NCBI GenBank assembly: GCA_025808375.1
Contig: CP061009.1
Location: forward strand, 3,286,001-3,350,000
Direction: 5' to 3'
Length of the DNA stretch: 64,000 nt
Source: Duncaniella muricolitica
GTDB taxonomy: Bacteria; Bacteroidota; Bacteroidia; Bacteroidales; Muribaculaceae
Part shown: one piece after another, positions 35,263 to 43,603 of the stretch
How the letters are laid out: each line of letters begins with the position of its first letter
How positions within the stretch are numbered: the first letter of the stretch is position 1
Program-made: the position numbers and the translations under genes
Notes under the pieces: generated by a model
What the model saw: only the letters and a program-made list of their open reading frames with translations
What the model was told of the DNA's origin: nothing
The model's database searches: none

Positions 35263-36363
35263 ATGTATCAGCCAAATTATTACACGCTGTCCTTCATGAT
35301 GAGGTCGGCACGCTCCACCAGAACAGGTGAGGCACCAATCTACGCACGAATAACTGTCTCAGGACAACGTGCGGAGTTCAACATCAACAGAAATGTTGCT
35401 CCCGAGAATTGGAATACTGCCAAAGGCGTGTCCAAAGGACGTTCCAAACGAGACATCGAACTGAACAAGTATCTCGAATCAATCCGCGCGCGAATCAGCG
35501 AGATTCATGCCCAACTCGTGAAGGACGAGGAACTAATCAACCCTGTCGTTCTCAAAAATCACTATCTCGGCAATATAGCCGGACCGAGGATGCTTGTCGA
35601 GACATTCAACGGTGTCGTAGCCCAATACAAGGAGAAACTTGAAATGGGCGACATCTGCTTATGTACCTTCCTACGCTGGGAGCGTTGCGGCAAATATCTT
35701 TCGGAGTTCCTAAGCAAGCGTGAGGGTTCTCCGGATATACCTATCAAAAAACTCACAAGCGGAATGATTGATGATTTCGAGCACTTCCTCCGCGTGACCA
35801 AGGAGAACGGCAATAACGCCGCCGTGAAATATATCCGCTATCTAAAGAAGGTGACCCGCATAGCTCTTGCCAACAAGTGGATGGACGAGGATCCTTTCAT
35901 CAACAAGCGATATACCCGGACTCAGGCTAAGCGCGAGGCTCTCAACGAAGATGAGTTGAAGCGTATCATGTCGCTCAACCTGACTGACCTTCCCAGTCTC
36001 GAAAAGGTTCGGGATACCTTCATCTTCTGCTGCTTCACAGGATTGGCGTTTGTCGATGTATCAACGCTTTCCAAAGCGCAGATTGTCGAAGACGAGAACG
36101 GAGAACGCTGGATAAAGAAGCCTCGTCAGAAAACTGGAGAGATCAGCTCTATCCCACTGCTGGGTATTCCGTCCAAGATACTTGAAAAATACAAGGACCA
36201 TCCTATGGTTGTATCCAAAGGCATAATGCTCCCGGTAATCTCCAATCAGCGAATGAACGCGTACCTGCTGGAAATAGCGACTCTCGCAAAGGTGAAAAAA
36301 CACCTTACAACGCACATCGTTACAAATTATGCTATTTGTGCGACTAACACATCAGTAACATAA
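35263..36363 (+). pseudogene. Tyrosine recombinase (CTnDOT-like integrase) lacking the catalytic C-terminus
   Basis: A 366-residue remnant of a Bacteroidetes tyrosine integrase. It has an arm-binding N-domain (YYTLSFMMRSARSTRTGEAP), a SAM-like core-binding domain (about 100-200) and the start of the catalytic domain. In place of the first catalytic Arg motif it has CCFTGLAFVDVSTLSKAQI, normal for this subfamily. The protein stops being homologous after KKHLTTHI and reads VTNYAICATNTSVT to the stop. The H-x-x-R box, the second His and the nucleophilic Tyr are therefore missing. The break at about 36321 is probably the edge of another element. A TTG at 35254 is an alternative start. Confidence 0.85.
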
Positions 36364-36604
36364 CAGGTGTTTATTGGAGAGATTTTGCAAGGTCAAAAGT
36401 TAGGTGATGTTACTCGACATCGCTTTTTTTGTTTTCATCCGGGAGGATGATTTTACCTTCAAAAAAGAAAATTTGTTGGGATTTCGACTCCACTTCAACT
36501 GGAGTTTTGCTGCTCCGTTGTTCTCTCTTTCCGCAAAGTTAATCAATTTTATCGAGATTCGTGTGCTCAGGTAAGCACGGATCTTCACATCGGTCTATAA
36601 AAAA

Positions 36605-36643
36605 GTCAGTAGTCGCGTGTATATATAATACACGACCGCTGAC
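36605..36643. repeat. Palindrome A of a tandem pair
   Basis: GTCAGTAGTCG and CGACCGCTGAC enclose an AT-rich core (CGTGTATATATAATACACG). The whole 39-bp unit is a near-perfect inverted repeat. A related copy starts 101 bp downstream. Confidence 0.8.
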
Positions 36644-36705
36644 CAAATACGTTTTTGACCGATTGTTTAGCCCAACCTATTATATCCGCTTATATACAAA
36701 ATTAA

Positions 36706-36744
36706 GTCAGAGGTCAACGTGTATATATAGTACACGACCTCCGA
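36706..36744. repeat. Palindrome B of a tandem pair
   Basis: GTCAGAGGTC and GACCTCCGAC flank the core CGTGTATATATAGTACACG; 39 bp, homologous to the unit at 36605-36643. Both are followed by (C)GACCAAA. They could be protein-binding sites for transfer, replication or regulation. Confidence 0.8.
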
Positions 36745-37045
36745 CCAAACCGATTTCTTGACTGACCTTTTTCTTTTTTGAAGGTTATCCTATTTTATTC
36801 AGATCTTATCTGTGCCGTTGGTGTCCGGAGACGGTGGATATTCCAAGTGCAAAGTTAGAAGCCTCGGACAAGACTGCAATGCCGTGGCCCTACGGGTTGT
36901 TCGTTGCAGAATGGTGACGCTGCACTATTCTTCGCTCACAAGCCTTGCCTATACTTGTCTCTGGTCGGCATCTCCTGAAGCACTGTAATATTCACATCAT
37001 CTCTCGGAGCCAAAGGCGAAAGAGAGGGAAACAAGACAAACTGAT

Positions 37046-37378
37046 ATGACAAGGATATACAAATTTGTAAAGTGGGATGTTCCGAGCATTGAGGAACTCA
37101 AGAACGCAAAGGCAGTAAGGCTGAGAACCCATATAGACAACGGTGGTCGGCTGACACGTCAAGACAAAAACTGGATAACAGAAGCTGTTAATCATAATAA
37201 CTATTTCAAAAAAGCCGTGCCTGTTCAGGGCTGGTGCATACCCTTCGCTGATGTGCTTCGCCGCTTTGTCATCAAGCAATACGGGGAGTGGCGTGAAATG
37301 TTTGCCGTTGACAAGACCGCCATTCGTAAAACCACATATGGCAGAATAGAAGAAATTGTTGAACTCGCAAAAGTATAA
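37046..37378 (+). CDS. Hypothetical conjugative-element protein (110 aa)
   Basis: A 110-residue protein, not recognised beyond its setting. It is basic and helical with aromatic residues (IYKFVKWDVPSIEELKNAKA) and ends in TYGRIEEIVELAKV. It has no signal peptide or membrane helix, so it is probably cytoplasmic. It is the first gene after the palindrome-containing leader. Its stop codon overlaps the start of the next small gene (TAATG), so the two are translationally coupled. The middle segment LTRQDKNWITEAVNHNNYFK could form a helix-turn-helix, but this is only a guess. Confidence 0.7.
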   Translation: MTRIYKFVKWDVPSIEELKNAKAVRLRTHIDNGGRLTRQDKNWITEAVNHNNYFKKAVPVQGWCIPFADVLRRFVIKQYGEWREMFAVDKTAIRKTTYGRIEEIVELAKV

Positions 37379-37557
37379 TGACTATGGACTACGAGGAAAT
37401 GACCGAGATTATAGGTTGTAGTTGCACGTTGCTAAATGAATCGGATAATGCAATATGCGGTAAGGTTGTTGGCGACTACGGCAATGATATAGCAGTAGAG
37501 AGTTATGACGGTAAAGTGTCCATCTATGACAGAAATGAACTTTTGATATTCGACTGA
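37378..37557 (+). CDS. Small hypothetical protein (59 aa)
   Basis: Starts at an ATG overlapping the stop of the previous gene and ends with TGA at 37555-37557, just before a strong terminator. The product has two cysteines (IIGCSCTLL) and a strand-rich C-terminal half (AVESYDGKVSIYDRNELLIFD). That half resembles the 60-residue protein at 40680-40862 (GTIVGRNGYRFIIEF ... YEDEIEFD) in spacing and ending. Both could be small SH3/KOW-like barrels; no function is known. An internal ATG two codons in (37384) is an alternative start. Confidence 0.65.
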   Translation: MTMDYEEMTEIIGCSCTLLNESDNAICGKVVGDYGNDIAVESYDGKVSIYDRNELLIFD

Positions 37558-37564
37558 AAATTTG

Positions 37565-37597
37565 CCGGAGACGACAGTTTGAGCCGTCTCCGGTTTT
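37565..37597 (+). terminator. Intrinsic terminator after the two small genes
   Basis: A perfect 9-bp stem CCGGAGACG / CGTCTCCGG with an 11-nt loop followed by TTTTG, 8 bp after the stop at 37557. Confidence 0.85.
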
Positions 37598-38403
37598 GTA
37601 GCAATCTGTGCAAGCCCCTTTATACTCTGTCAAATCAATTCTAAAGCCACTTTTATCGGGAGCGAAGTTTTCATTCTCGCTCCTTTCTCCATTTTTATTT
37701 TTGAAGGTATATTATTTTTATTCTTTCAGATTAACCTCTTATAAATCCTAATCAGCTCACCGATTCAGCGGAATACTCCGCTTTGTCCGGTGATACTGAC
37801 GGCATCAGCAACTACGCCTTGGGCTTTCGACACACTCTGCTCCATCGACCTGCTTGGCTTGGTAACGGTGAATGAGGCCGTAGCTATGCCGTCCAACTGA
37901 GCCTATCCACGTTCATGCTTCTTTTAACTCACCCTTGACATCATCTGTTTCCTTGGTGAAGCAGAATACAGAGTGTCTATGCGTGGCTTCCACATTCATG
38001 CTGACAACATATGATGGTGCTTTCAGTCCCTCTTACTTTTCTTTAATAGTTAAGGCTTACTGTGAAAAGTGTATTACGGCAGTGGTGCAGGGTTTCAGAA
38101 GAGTCCATGCCTGAACCGTATTGCGGTGTTTTCCGATACTTACTCCATCGACCTCGTTTTCGGGCGAAGTCACAACATGTCGTTTTTCCTGATGCGAAGT
38201 TATGAACATGGCGTCACCCTCATGGTTCCTCCGGGCCGGTCTCGGGACCTGTGACCAACGGCTTTCACACAATCTTCCTTTTTCACGGTCTGAAGACTGA
38301 GAAAAAGAGTATTGTGCGAACCTTCCGCTGGTGCTCCCCTATGCCCATGTCCACTTGGTTGCATCGTAAAAACAAAATGTATAACTTCTAAAAACTCACA
38401 GTC
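37598..38403. other. Long non-coding leader upstream of ssb
   Basis: About 800 bp between a terminator and ssb with no convincing gene on either strand; only 60-70-codon frames occur. It carries one TTTTTATTTTTGAAGGT motif at 37692-37708. CTCCATCGACCT-like segments recur inside it (around 37849 and 38141). Position and size resemble the other long leaders in this element, so a leader or structural RNA is possible. Confidence 0.5.
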
Positions 38404-38793
38404 ATGAAGAAAGTAGAAAACAACTTCGCAGTAACAGGTTTCATCGGCAAGGACGCCGAAATCCGTCAGTTCACCACCGCCAGCGTAGCACGCTTCTCAC
38501 TCGCCGTAAGCCGTACCGAGCAAGGCCAAGAGGGTCAGGAAGGCGCCCGCAAGTCAGCCTTTCTGAATATGGAGGCCTGGCGCAAGAACGACAGCGCATC
38601 CTTCGAGCTTCTCAAGAAAGGACAGATGATCACTGTCGAGGGGTACATGAAGCCCGAAGAGTGGACAGACACGGACGGCAAAAAGCACAACCGCATCATC
38701 TTCGTCGCCACCAAATTCTACGAGCCGGTCGAGAAACCGGAGCAGAAAGATAAGCCGAAAGGCAAATCCAAGTCGAAGAAAGCAGCTGCCTGA
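38404..38793 (+). CDS. ssb: Single-stranded DNA-binding protein
   Basis: A 129-residue OB-fold SSB. The N-terminal strand NNFAVTGFIGKDAEIRQFTT, the central FLNMEAWRKNDSA and the RIIFVATKFYEPVE region match element-encoded Bacteroides SSBs. The tail is basic (KDKPKGKSKSKKAAA) rather than the acidic DDDIPF-type tail of chromosomal SSBs. It would coat transferred or replicating single strands of the conjugative element. It stands alone, preceded by a long leader and followed by a terminator. Confidence 0.92.
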   Translation: MKKVENNFAVTGFIGKDAEIRQFTTASVARFSLAVSRTEQGQEGQEGARKSAFLNMEAWRKNDSASFELLKKGQMITVEGYMKPEEWTDTDGKKHNRIIFVATKFYEPVEKPEQKDKPKGKSKSKKAAA

Positions 38794-38810
38794 GGTCAGC
38801 ATCCCCCGAT

Positions 38811-38842
38811 AACGAAAGCGGCTCAAGCCGCTTTCGTTTTGT
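38811..38842 (+). terminator. Intrinsic terminator of ssb
   Basis: A perfect 12-bp stem (AACGAAAGCGGC and complement) with a TCAA tetraloop and a T-rich tail, 18 bp after the ssb stop. Confidence 0.92.
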
Positions 38843-38890
38843 TCACAGGTAAGGTCTACGATAAATTCCATTTGTATTTAGGTTAGCTCC

Positions 38891-39365
38891 GTTTATAGCT
38901 TTACACCCGCCCTTCGGCCGCAAAAGAACGCCACAGCGAGAGAGACGGCACAGGGCTGAAGCCTTGAACCGGCTCACACGCTTCCGGCCCGGTCATTGCC
39001 GACACCGACTGTAATGTCAGGCTTGGGAGGCAGCAGGTCAAGACTTGCAGCCCATCCCAAACTCCCCCATGAAGTCCGTGTCCTTATGGCATATCCGCCT
39101 TATGCGACCCCGACCCATCAATTCATTTTTACCCTTTTTTATTTTTGAAGGTTCACCGTTTTCGCTTTTTTGTCTTCCGGTTTTACGTGAATAGCATATC
39201 ACCGTGCACGGAGCATCCGTTTTCTTCGGCAAAGTTTGGATGTGGCAGACAAACGCCAAGCCACGCTCCGCTCTACTGGCTTGTCTCATTGTCTTTCATG
39301 CCGCCTCCACTGTGGTGCCTTTGAAAATCCGGATCGCTCCGCATAAAACGGTTGACGAAAGGGAT
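38891..39365 (+). repeat. Non-coding leader repeat, copy 1
   Basis: About 475 bp similar along its length to 40173-40655. Shared blocks include CGCAAAAGAACGCCACAGCG, TCCGTGTCCTTATGGCAT and GAGCATCCGTTTTCTTCGGC. It ends about 30 bp before the ORF at 39394. It contains the TTTTTATTTTTGAAGGT motif at 39136-39152. I found no conserved ORF in both copies, so conservation seems to act on DNA or RNA. Confidence 0.75.
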
Positions 39366-39393
39366 ATAACCACAAATATCAAAAACATCACTT

Positions 39394-40023
39394 ATGGATT
39401 ACAAGGAAGCCTACAACATCATCTATCACAATTCAGGCAGTTATTTAGTCACTACTGTAGACGGCAGCAAGTCAATGAGACTTTTCGTATCGGCAGGAGA
39501 AAACATCTGCCAGTTTGCCCCACGTTCATGCAGACGCGGATACTGTGTACCACTCTCAGAAATAGAGTCATGGATTGAAATCAAGAAGCAAGACGGAGGA
39601 AAATCTCCCACAAACATCGTTGAGAAATTCAAGAAATACGCATCACGGGCAAGTTTTACATCACCGTTTATCCGCAAATGCCTTTCGGCAGACCCCGAAA
39701 AGTGTTGCTATGAAAACGGACTAACAACCGGGACACGTATAGACGGAGAAATTATCTCGCTCAAAGCGGTGGAACGGTATGCACCATATAGCGTGGCAGA
39801 GTTCCGAAAGGCACTTGCCGAGAGACGCAGTTACCGTTCAGGGACATTCAGTTTCCGTGGGTATGACGGCTCGCTGTGTATTGAGGTTGCGGATAAAGAC
39901 ACCTCGTATCTGAAAAAAGGCGACGTATCTGCAGTATTGAGCAAAGAATACAGAGGCTGTGCCAACGGCTACTATTATATGCTAATTGACTATGAACATT
40001 TTATCGGAACAGATATAGACTGA
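39394..40023 (+). CDS. Hypothetical conjugative-element protein (209 aa)
   Basis: A 209-residue protein not assigned to a family. It starts MDYKEAYNIIYHNSGSYLVT and has several Cys residues (CQFAPRSCRRGYC; DPEKCCYENG). Alternating strands follow (SGTFSFRGYDGSLCIEVADK; GYYYMLIDYEHF). It has no signal peptide and no membrane helix. It follows leader repeat copy 1 by about 30 bp, and a second leader repeat follows it. A role in element maintenance or transfer is inferred only from location. Confidence 0.65.
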   Translation: MDYKEAYNIIYHNSGSYLVTTVDGSKSMRLFVSAGENICQFAPRSCRRGYCVPLSEIESWIEIKKQDGGKSPTNIVEKFKKYASRASFTSPFIRKCLSADPEKCCYENGLTTGTRIDGEIISLKAVERYAPYSVAEFRKALAERRSYRSGTFSFRGYDGSLCIEVADKDTSYLKKGDVSAVLSKEYRGCANGYYYMLIDYEHFIGTDID

Positions 40024-40172
40024 ACCAGACTATATGTTTACTATCCGATACTGATACTATCACCCTGTACTTGAAGAATCAGGTATCGGGTGGTAGTTTG
40101 TGCTGTTGTCCCATTATAAACGGAGGTGTCATAGATACAATAACTACCTGTTATAATCAGATTATTGCCCGG

Positions 40173-40655
40173 TTATAGTTTTCACCCACCCAACGGCCGC
40201 AAAAGAACGCCACAGCGAGAGAGACGGCACAGGGCTGAAGCCTTGCACCGGTTCACACGCTTCCGGCTCGGTCATTGCCGACACCGGCTTGTTCGTCACG
40301 CTTGTTTTATGTCTCAGGCCGAAGGCTTGTGACATAAGCAAACTATGCCGTAAAGTCCGTGTCCTTATGGCATGACCGCCTTATGCGACCACGACCCATC
40401 TGATCCTTTTTATCCTTTTTTATTATTTGAAGGTTTCCCGTTTCTGCTTCGTTGTCTCCCGATTTTACCTGAATATTCCATCACAGCCGTGTCCGGAGCA
40501 TCCGTTTTCTTCGGCAAAGTTTGGATGCGGCAGGCAAACGCCAAGCCACGCTCCGCTCTACGGGCTTGTTTAATTGCCTTTCGTACCGCCTCCCTTGTAA
40601 TGCCTTGAAAAACAGGATTGCACCGTCCAAAACGGCCCGAAGAGAGGGAAAAGAT
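40173..40655 (+). repeat. Non-coding leader repeat, copy 2
   Basis: The second copy of the leader at 38891-39365. It keeps the blocks CGCAAAAGAACGCCACAGCG, TCCGTGTCCTTATGGCAT and GCATCCGTTTTCTTCGGCAA, and the motif as TTTTTTATTATTTGAAGGT at 40416-40434. It ends about 25 bp before the small ORF at 40680. A 263-codon frame on the opposite strand crosses it but is not conserved in copy 1. Confidence 0.75.
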
Positions 40656-40679
40656 GCTATCCACTAAACTAAAAACGAT

Positions 40680-40862
40680 ATGTACGACACAGAGACACAA
40701 AACACAGACTTCAGCGAGTATGGCCGACAGTGCGAACTCCTTACACCTTGGAGAGGCTACCACCGAGGAACAATCGTAGGGCGAAACGGCTACCGCTTCA
40801 TCATAGAATTTAGCAGCGGAGCGAGAATAGAACTTTACGAAGATGAAATAGAATTTGACTGA
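40680..40862 (+). CDS. Small hypothetical protein (60 aa)
   Basis: A 60-residue acidic protein with a strand-rich C-terminal half (GTIVGRNGYRFIIEFSSGA, ELYEDEIEFD) that resembles a KOW or Tudor-like small barrel. It is similar in size, glycine placement and acidic ending to the 59-residue protein at 37378-37557. It follows leader repeat copy 2 and precedes the 93-residue ORF by 33 bp. Function unknown. Confidence 0.6.
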   Translation: MYDTETQNTDFSEYGRQCELLTPWRGYHRGTIVGRNGYRFIIEFSSGARIELYEDEIEFD

Positions 40863-40895
40863 ACAGGAACAAATCACCTTCAAAAATAAAAAGTT

Positions 40896-41177
40896 ATGAA
40901 CAAGATAGACAAAACCAACAGAAACGAGAAATCGGTAGAACGCATCCCCACCTATGCACTCCCATATCTTGTCAACGGTGACGCAACAGGTCTTACCGCA
41001 AAGGACAAAGAGATTATTGACGATGCTTACAACAGATACGGCATCGAGCTTGTAGTGCCAATCACTGACAGCGTAGAGGGAAGCCCACAGCCTTATTTTT
41101 CTTCCTCCCCGATGTTCGGTCTCCCCACCGAGGTAGAGGACTGTATCGTAATCATGAGCAAAGGCAATAACGCCTGA
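40896..41177 (+). CDS. Hypothetical conjugative-element protein (93 aa)
   Basis: A 93-residue protein seen in settings like this upstream of the large methylase/helicase gene; function unknown. The conserved-looking core is IPTYALPYLVNGDATGLTAK followed by DKEIIDDAYNRYG. The tail is polar (YFSSSPMFGLPTEVEDCIVI). It is preceded at 40876-40892 by ACCTTCAAAAATAAAAA, the reverse complement of the motif in the long leaders, which here occupies the ribosome-binding region. Confidence 0.65.
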   Translation: MNKIDKTNRNEKSVERIPTYALPYLVNGDATGLTAKDKEIIDDAYNRYGIELVVPITDSVEGSPQPYFSSSPMFGLPTEVEDCIVIMSKGNNA

Positions 41178-41219
41178 CACTATTTCTGCAAAATACATCA
41201 ACGGTCAAATTTTCAAGTT

Positions 41220-42744
41220 ATGGCATACAACAAACTCAAGGCTCTCAACGCCAACATAGAGGCGATAGAAATCGCAATGAGGCTTAAGACACAAGAATTG
41301 AAGCCCACCGAAGCGGACAAAGAAACGCTTTCGCAATATTCCGGCTTCGGTGGAATAAAAGAGGTGCTTAACATCGGCACTGACAAACCAATGCAAGATG
41401 AAATGTCTGGGCAGTTGCAGAATCTACAGCGGATAATTGAGGAATATCCGGGTTTCGCTGACGAGACTATGCGGAACAGCGTAATAGAGGGCATAAAGGC
41501 TTCGGTATTGACTGCATTTTACACCCCCTCATTCATAGTTAAGGCAATCGCAAAGGAGATACATAGTCTTTTCCGTAAACATTCCCTTACCATGCGGTCA
41601 TTCCTTGAGCCGAGCGCAGGTACAGGCGGTTTTCTGCCAGTAGCGATGGACGGAACCGCCACCTATGCAATCGAGAAAGACCCCGTTACAGGACTTGTAC
41701 TGTCAATGCTGCATGATGATACGAGACAATCAGCGGACAGAATTTGCCGCACAAGACGTTTGATGTCATTGCCTCAAATATCCCTTTTGGCAATTTCAGT
41801 GTGTTCGATGCCGATTTGTGGAAACGTGGTGGCATTTATGACAAGGCAACCAAGACGATACACAATTATTTCTTCGTCAAGTCAATGGAACTGCTTAATG
41901 AGGGCGGACTGCTTGTATTCATTACCTCAAGGGGCGTGGCAGATACACCGGGCAATAAGTTCATGCGTGAGTATCTTGTCAGTCATGCAGACCTTATCAC
42001 CGCTTTGCGTCTTCCCGATAACCTTTTCATAGAGACAGGCGGCATAGAGGTAGGCAGTGATCTTTTGATATTCCAAAAGCACACGGGAAAGGTCATGCAG
42101 TCACACCGTGAGAAACTTTTTCTCCAGTCCTCAAAAGAGACTTTCAATAATGGAGAGACCACCGAGCCAATCAACAGGCTTTTCACGATGCCTAACACCG
42201 CCCTTGCCACAGGCAGCAGCATAGGCATGAACCAATACGGAAAATATGTGCGGAAATACCGCTGGAGCAACGGCACTGAAAGCATGGGGCAGTATTTCTC
42301 CGCTATACTTAAAGCTGACTTTGACCGCTATTTCCGTAAATCTCTCTTTTGGGAGGGTAAGACCGCAGACCCCTTTGCCGTCTCTTTGTTCGGGAATATG
42401 GAAGAACCGCAGACAGAACGAGGACGACGCGCATATACAGGGCCGATGACTGAATGGCTCAAAGAGGGTGCGCTTGTCATGTTGGAAGGTCAGACAGGCA
42501 CGTTAAAAATCCGTAAGTCCAAGCATTATGATGATGTGGCAGTGGATTTTGACCCCCTGCCCGAGGACGGAGTGAGCACGGAACGAGCCAAAGATTACCT
42601 GCCCTTGAGGGAAACATATTTTGAACTTTCCACCAAAGAGAGGGAGGAAAAGAGCGAACAGACGGAGTTAAGGGAACGGCTTAATTCGCTGTATGACACT
42701 TTTGTTTCCAAATGGGGATATTTCCATAACAATGACAACAGGGA
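41220..42744 (+). pseudogene. N-6 DNA methylase/helicase of a conjugative element, frameshifted and truncated
   Basis: The 5' part of a very large element-encoded protein (N6-adenine methylase domain, normally followed by an SNF2-type helicase). The frame from 41220 gives KPTEADKETLSQYSGFGGIK and SAM motif I FLEPSAGTGGFLPVAMDG. It then shifts near 41735. The second frame continues with KTFDVIASNIPFGNFSVFDA (catalytic NPPF-like motif) and IHNYFFVKSMELLNEGGLLV. Homology ends where the IS21 element begins at 42745; everything downstream of about residue 510 is absent. It is broken twice and non-functional as a helicase. A complete homologue would be near 1900 residues. Confidence 0.85.
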
Positions 42745-42831
42745 TGTAAAATTTAATCGAGAAGTGCGCCAGATTCTAATTGAGAAATGCACCGTTTCAT
42801 AGGACATGCAAATTTAAGAAATTAGATATAA

Positions 42832-43596
42832 TTATAGTTGATTTTGGAGTATTTTCTTCGTTTCTTTCATTCTGAATGATTCTCCGGTCATGTTTAAGAG
42901 CACGGCTTTGTGGGTCAGGCGGTCTACCATTGCTGTCACGAGGACTTTGTCGGCGATAATCTCGCTCCATCTGTTGAAGGCCAGGTTTGTAGTGATGATG
43001 ACTGTTTTCTTTCCGGCTCTGAGAGACAGATGGTTGAAGAGCAATTCGCCGGCTTCTTTGTCACAGGAGACGTATCCGAACTCGTCGCATATCACAAGGT
43101 CGTAGTTGATGAACCTGTTTTCAAGAGAACGGAGTGCGCGTTCTTGCCGTGCCTCTTTGATTTGCGTTATAAGCCGTGGCACTGAGGTGAACATTACGGT
43201 CATGCCCTGAGTGCAGGCCTCGATACCCAGAGCAGTGGCAATGTGCGTTTTGCCTGTTCCGGGATTGCCGTACAGGACGAGGTTTCGTCCTTGCCGGACG
43301 AAGTCGAGCGACCGCAGCAGTGGCAGAGCGGTGCGTGCGTCATCGGGGAGTTCGTCGACAATGAGGTCGCCCAGATATTTGAGTTGCGGAAAGTCGGCAC
43401 GCTTTATCAGAGTGCGGCGGCGGTTGTCGGCACGCATTTTAAGCTGGTCCTGCATCATGACGGCCATGAGGTGCTGCACGCTCCATGATTCGGCGGCGAA
43501 GCGGCTTATATACTGGTCAAGGGCATCGCGCCACAATGGGAGTTTAAGCTCTGTGGCCGCTTTACGTATTATTTTAATGTCTTTGTTTTCTTCCAT
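42832..43596 (-). CDS. istB: IS21 helper ATPase IstB
   Basis: A 254-residue DnaC/DnaA-like AAA+ ATPase that assists the IstA transposase. Walker A is LYGNPGTGKTHIATALGIE at about residue 110. Walker B is YDLVICDEFGYV, and sensor and arginine regions follow (VIITTNLAFNRWSEI). It is complete in this copy and follows istA by 7 bp. Homopolymer tracts that are one base longer in copy 2 are normal length here. Confidence 0.95.
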   Translation of the reverse strand: MEENKDIKIIRKAATELKLPLWRDALDQYISRFAAESWSVQHLMAVMMQDQLKMRADNRRRTLIKRADFPQLKYLGDLIVDELPDDARTALPLLRSLDFVRQGRNLVLYGNPGTGKTHIATALGIEACTQGMTVMFTSVPRLITQIKEARQERALRSLENRFINYDLVICDEFGYVSCDKEAGELLFNHLSLRAGKKTVIITTNLAFNRWSEIIADKVLVTAMVDRLTHKAVLLNMTGESFRMKETKKILQNQL

Positions 43597-43603
43597 TTTC
43601 CAA

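Larger units (their letters stand above)
36364..37045. other. Long non-coding leader with tandem palindromes, element left arm
   Basis: About 680 bp without a convincing gene. It contains two related palindromes (36605-36643 and 36706-36744) and two copies of the TTTTTATTTTTGAAGGT-like motif, one on the minus strand at 36455-36470 and one on the plus strand at 36768-36785. A minus-strand TAACTTTG box lies at 36534-36541. A 62-codon minus-strand frame at 36400-36588 exists but has no supporting similarity. The right half runs into the ORF at 37046. Confidence 0.5.

Noticed and set aside
40410..41201. 263-codon minus-strand frame across leader copy 2 and two small genes
   Set aside because: It is not conserved in leader copy 1 and overlaps two plus-strand ORFs in a typical operon layout.
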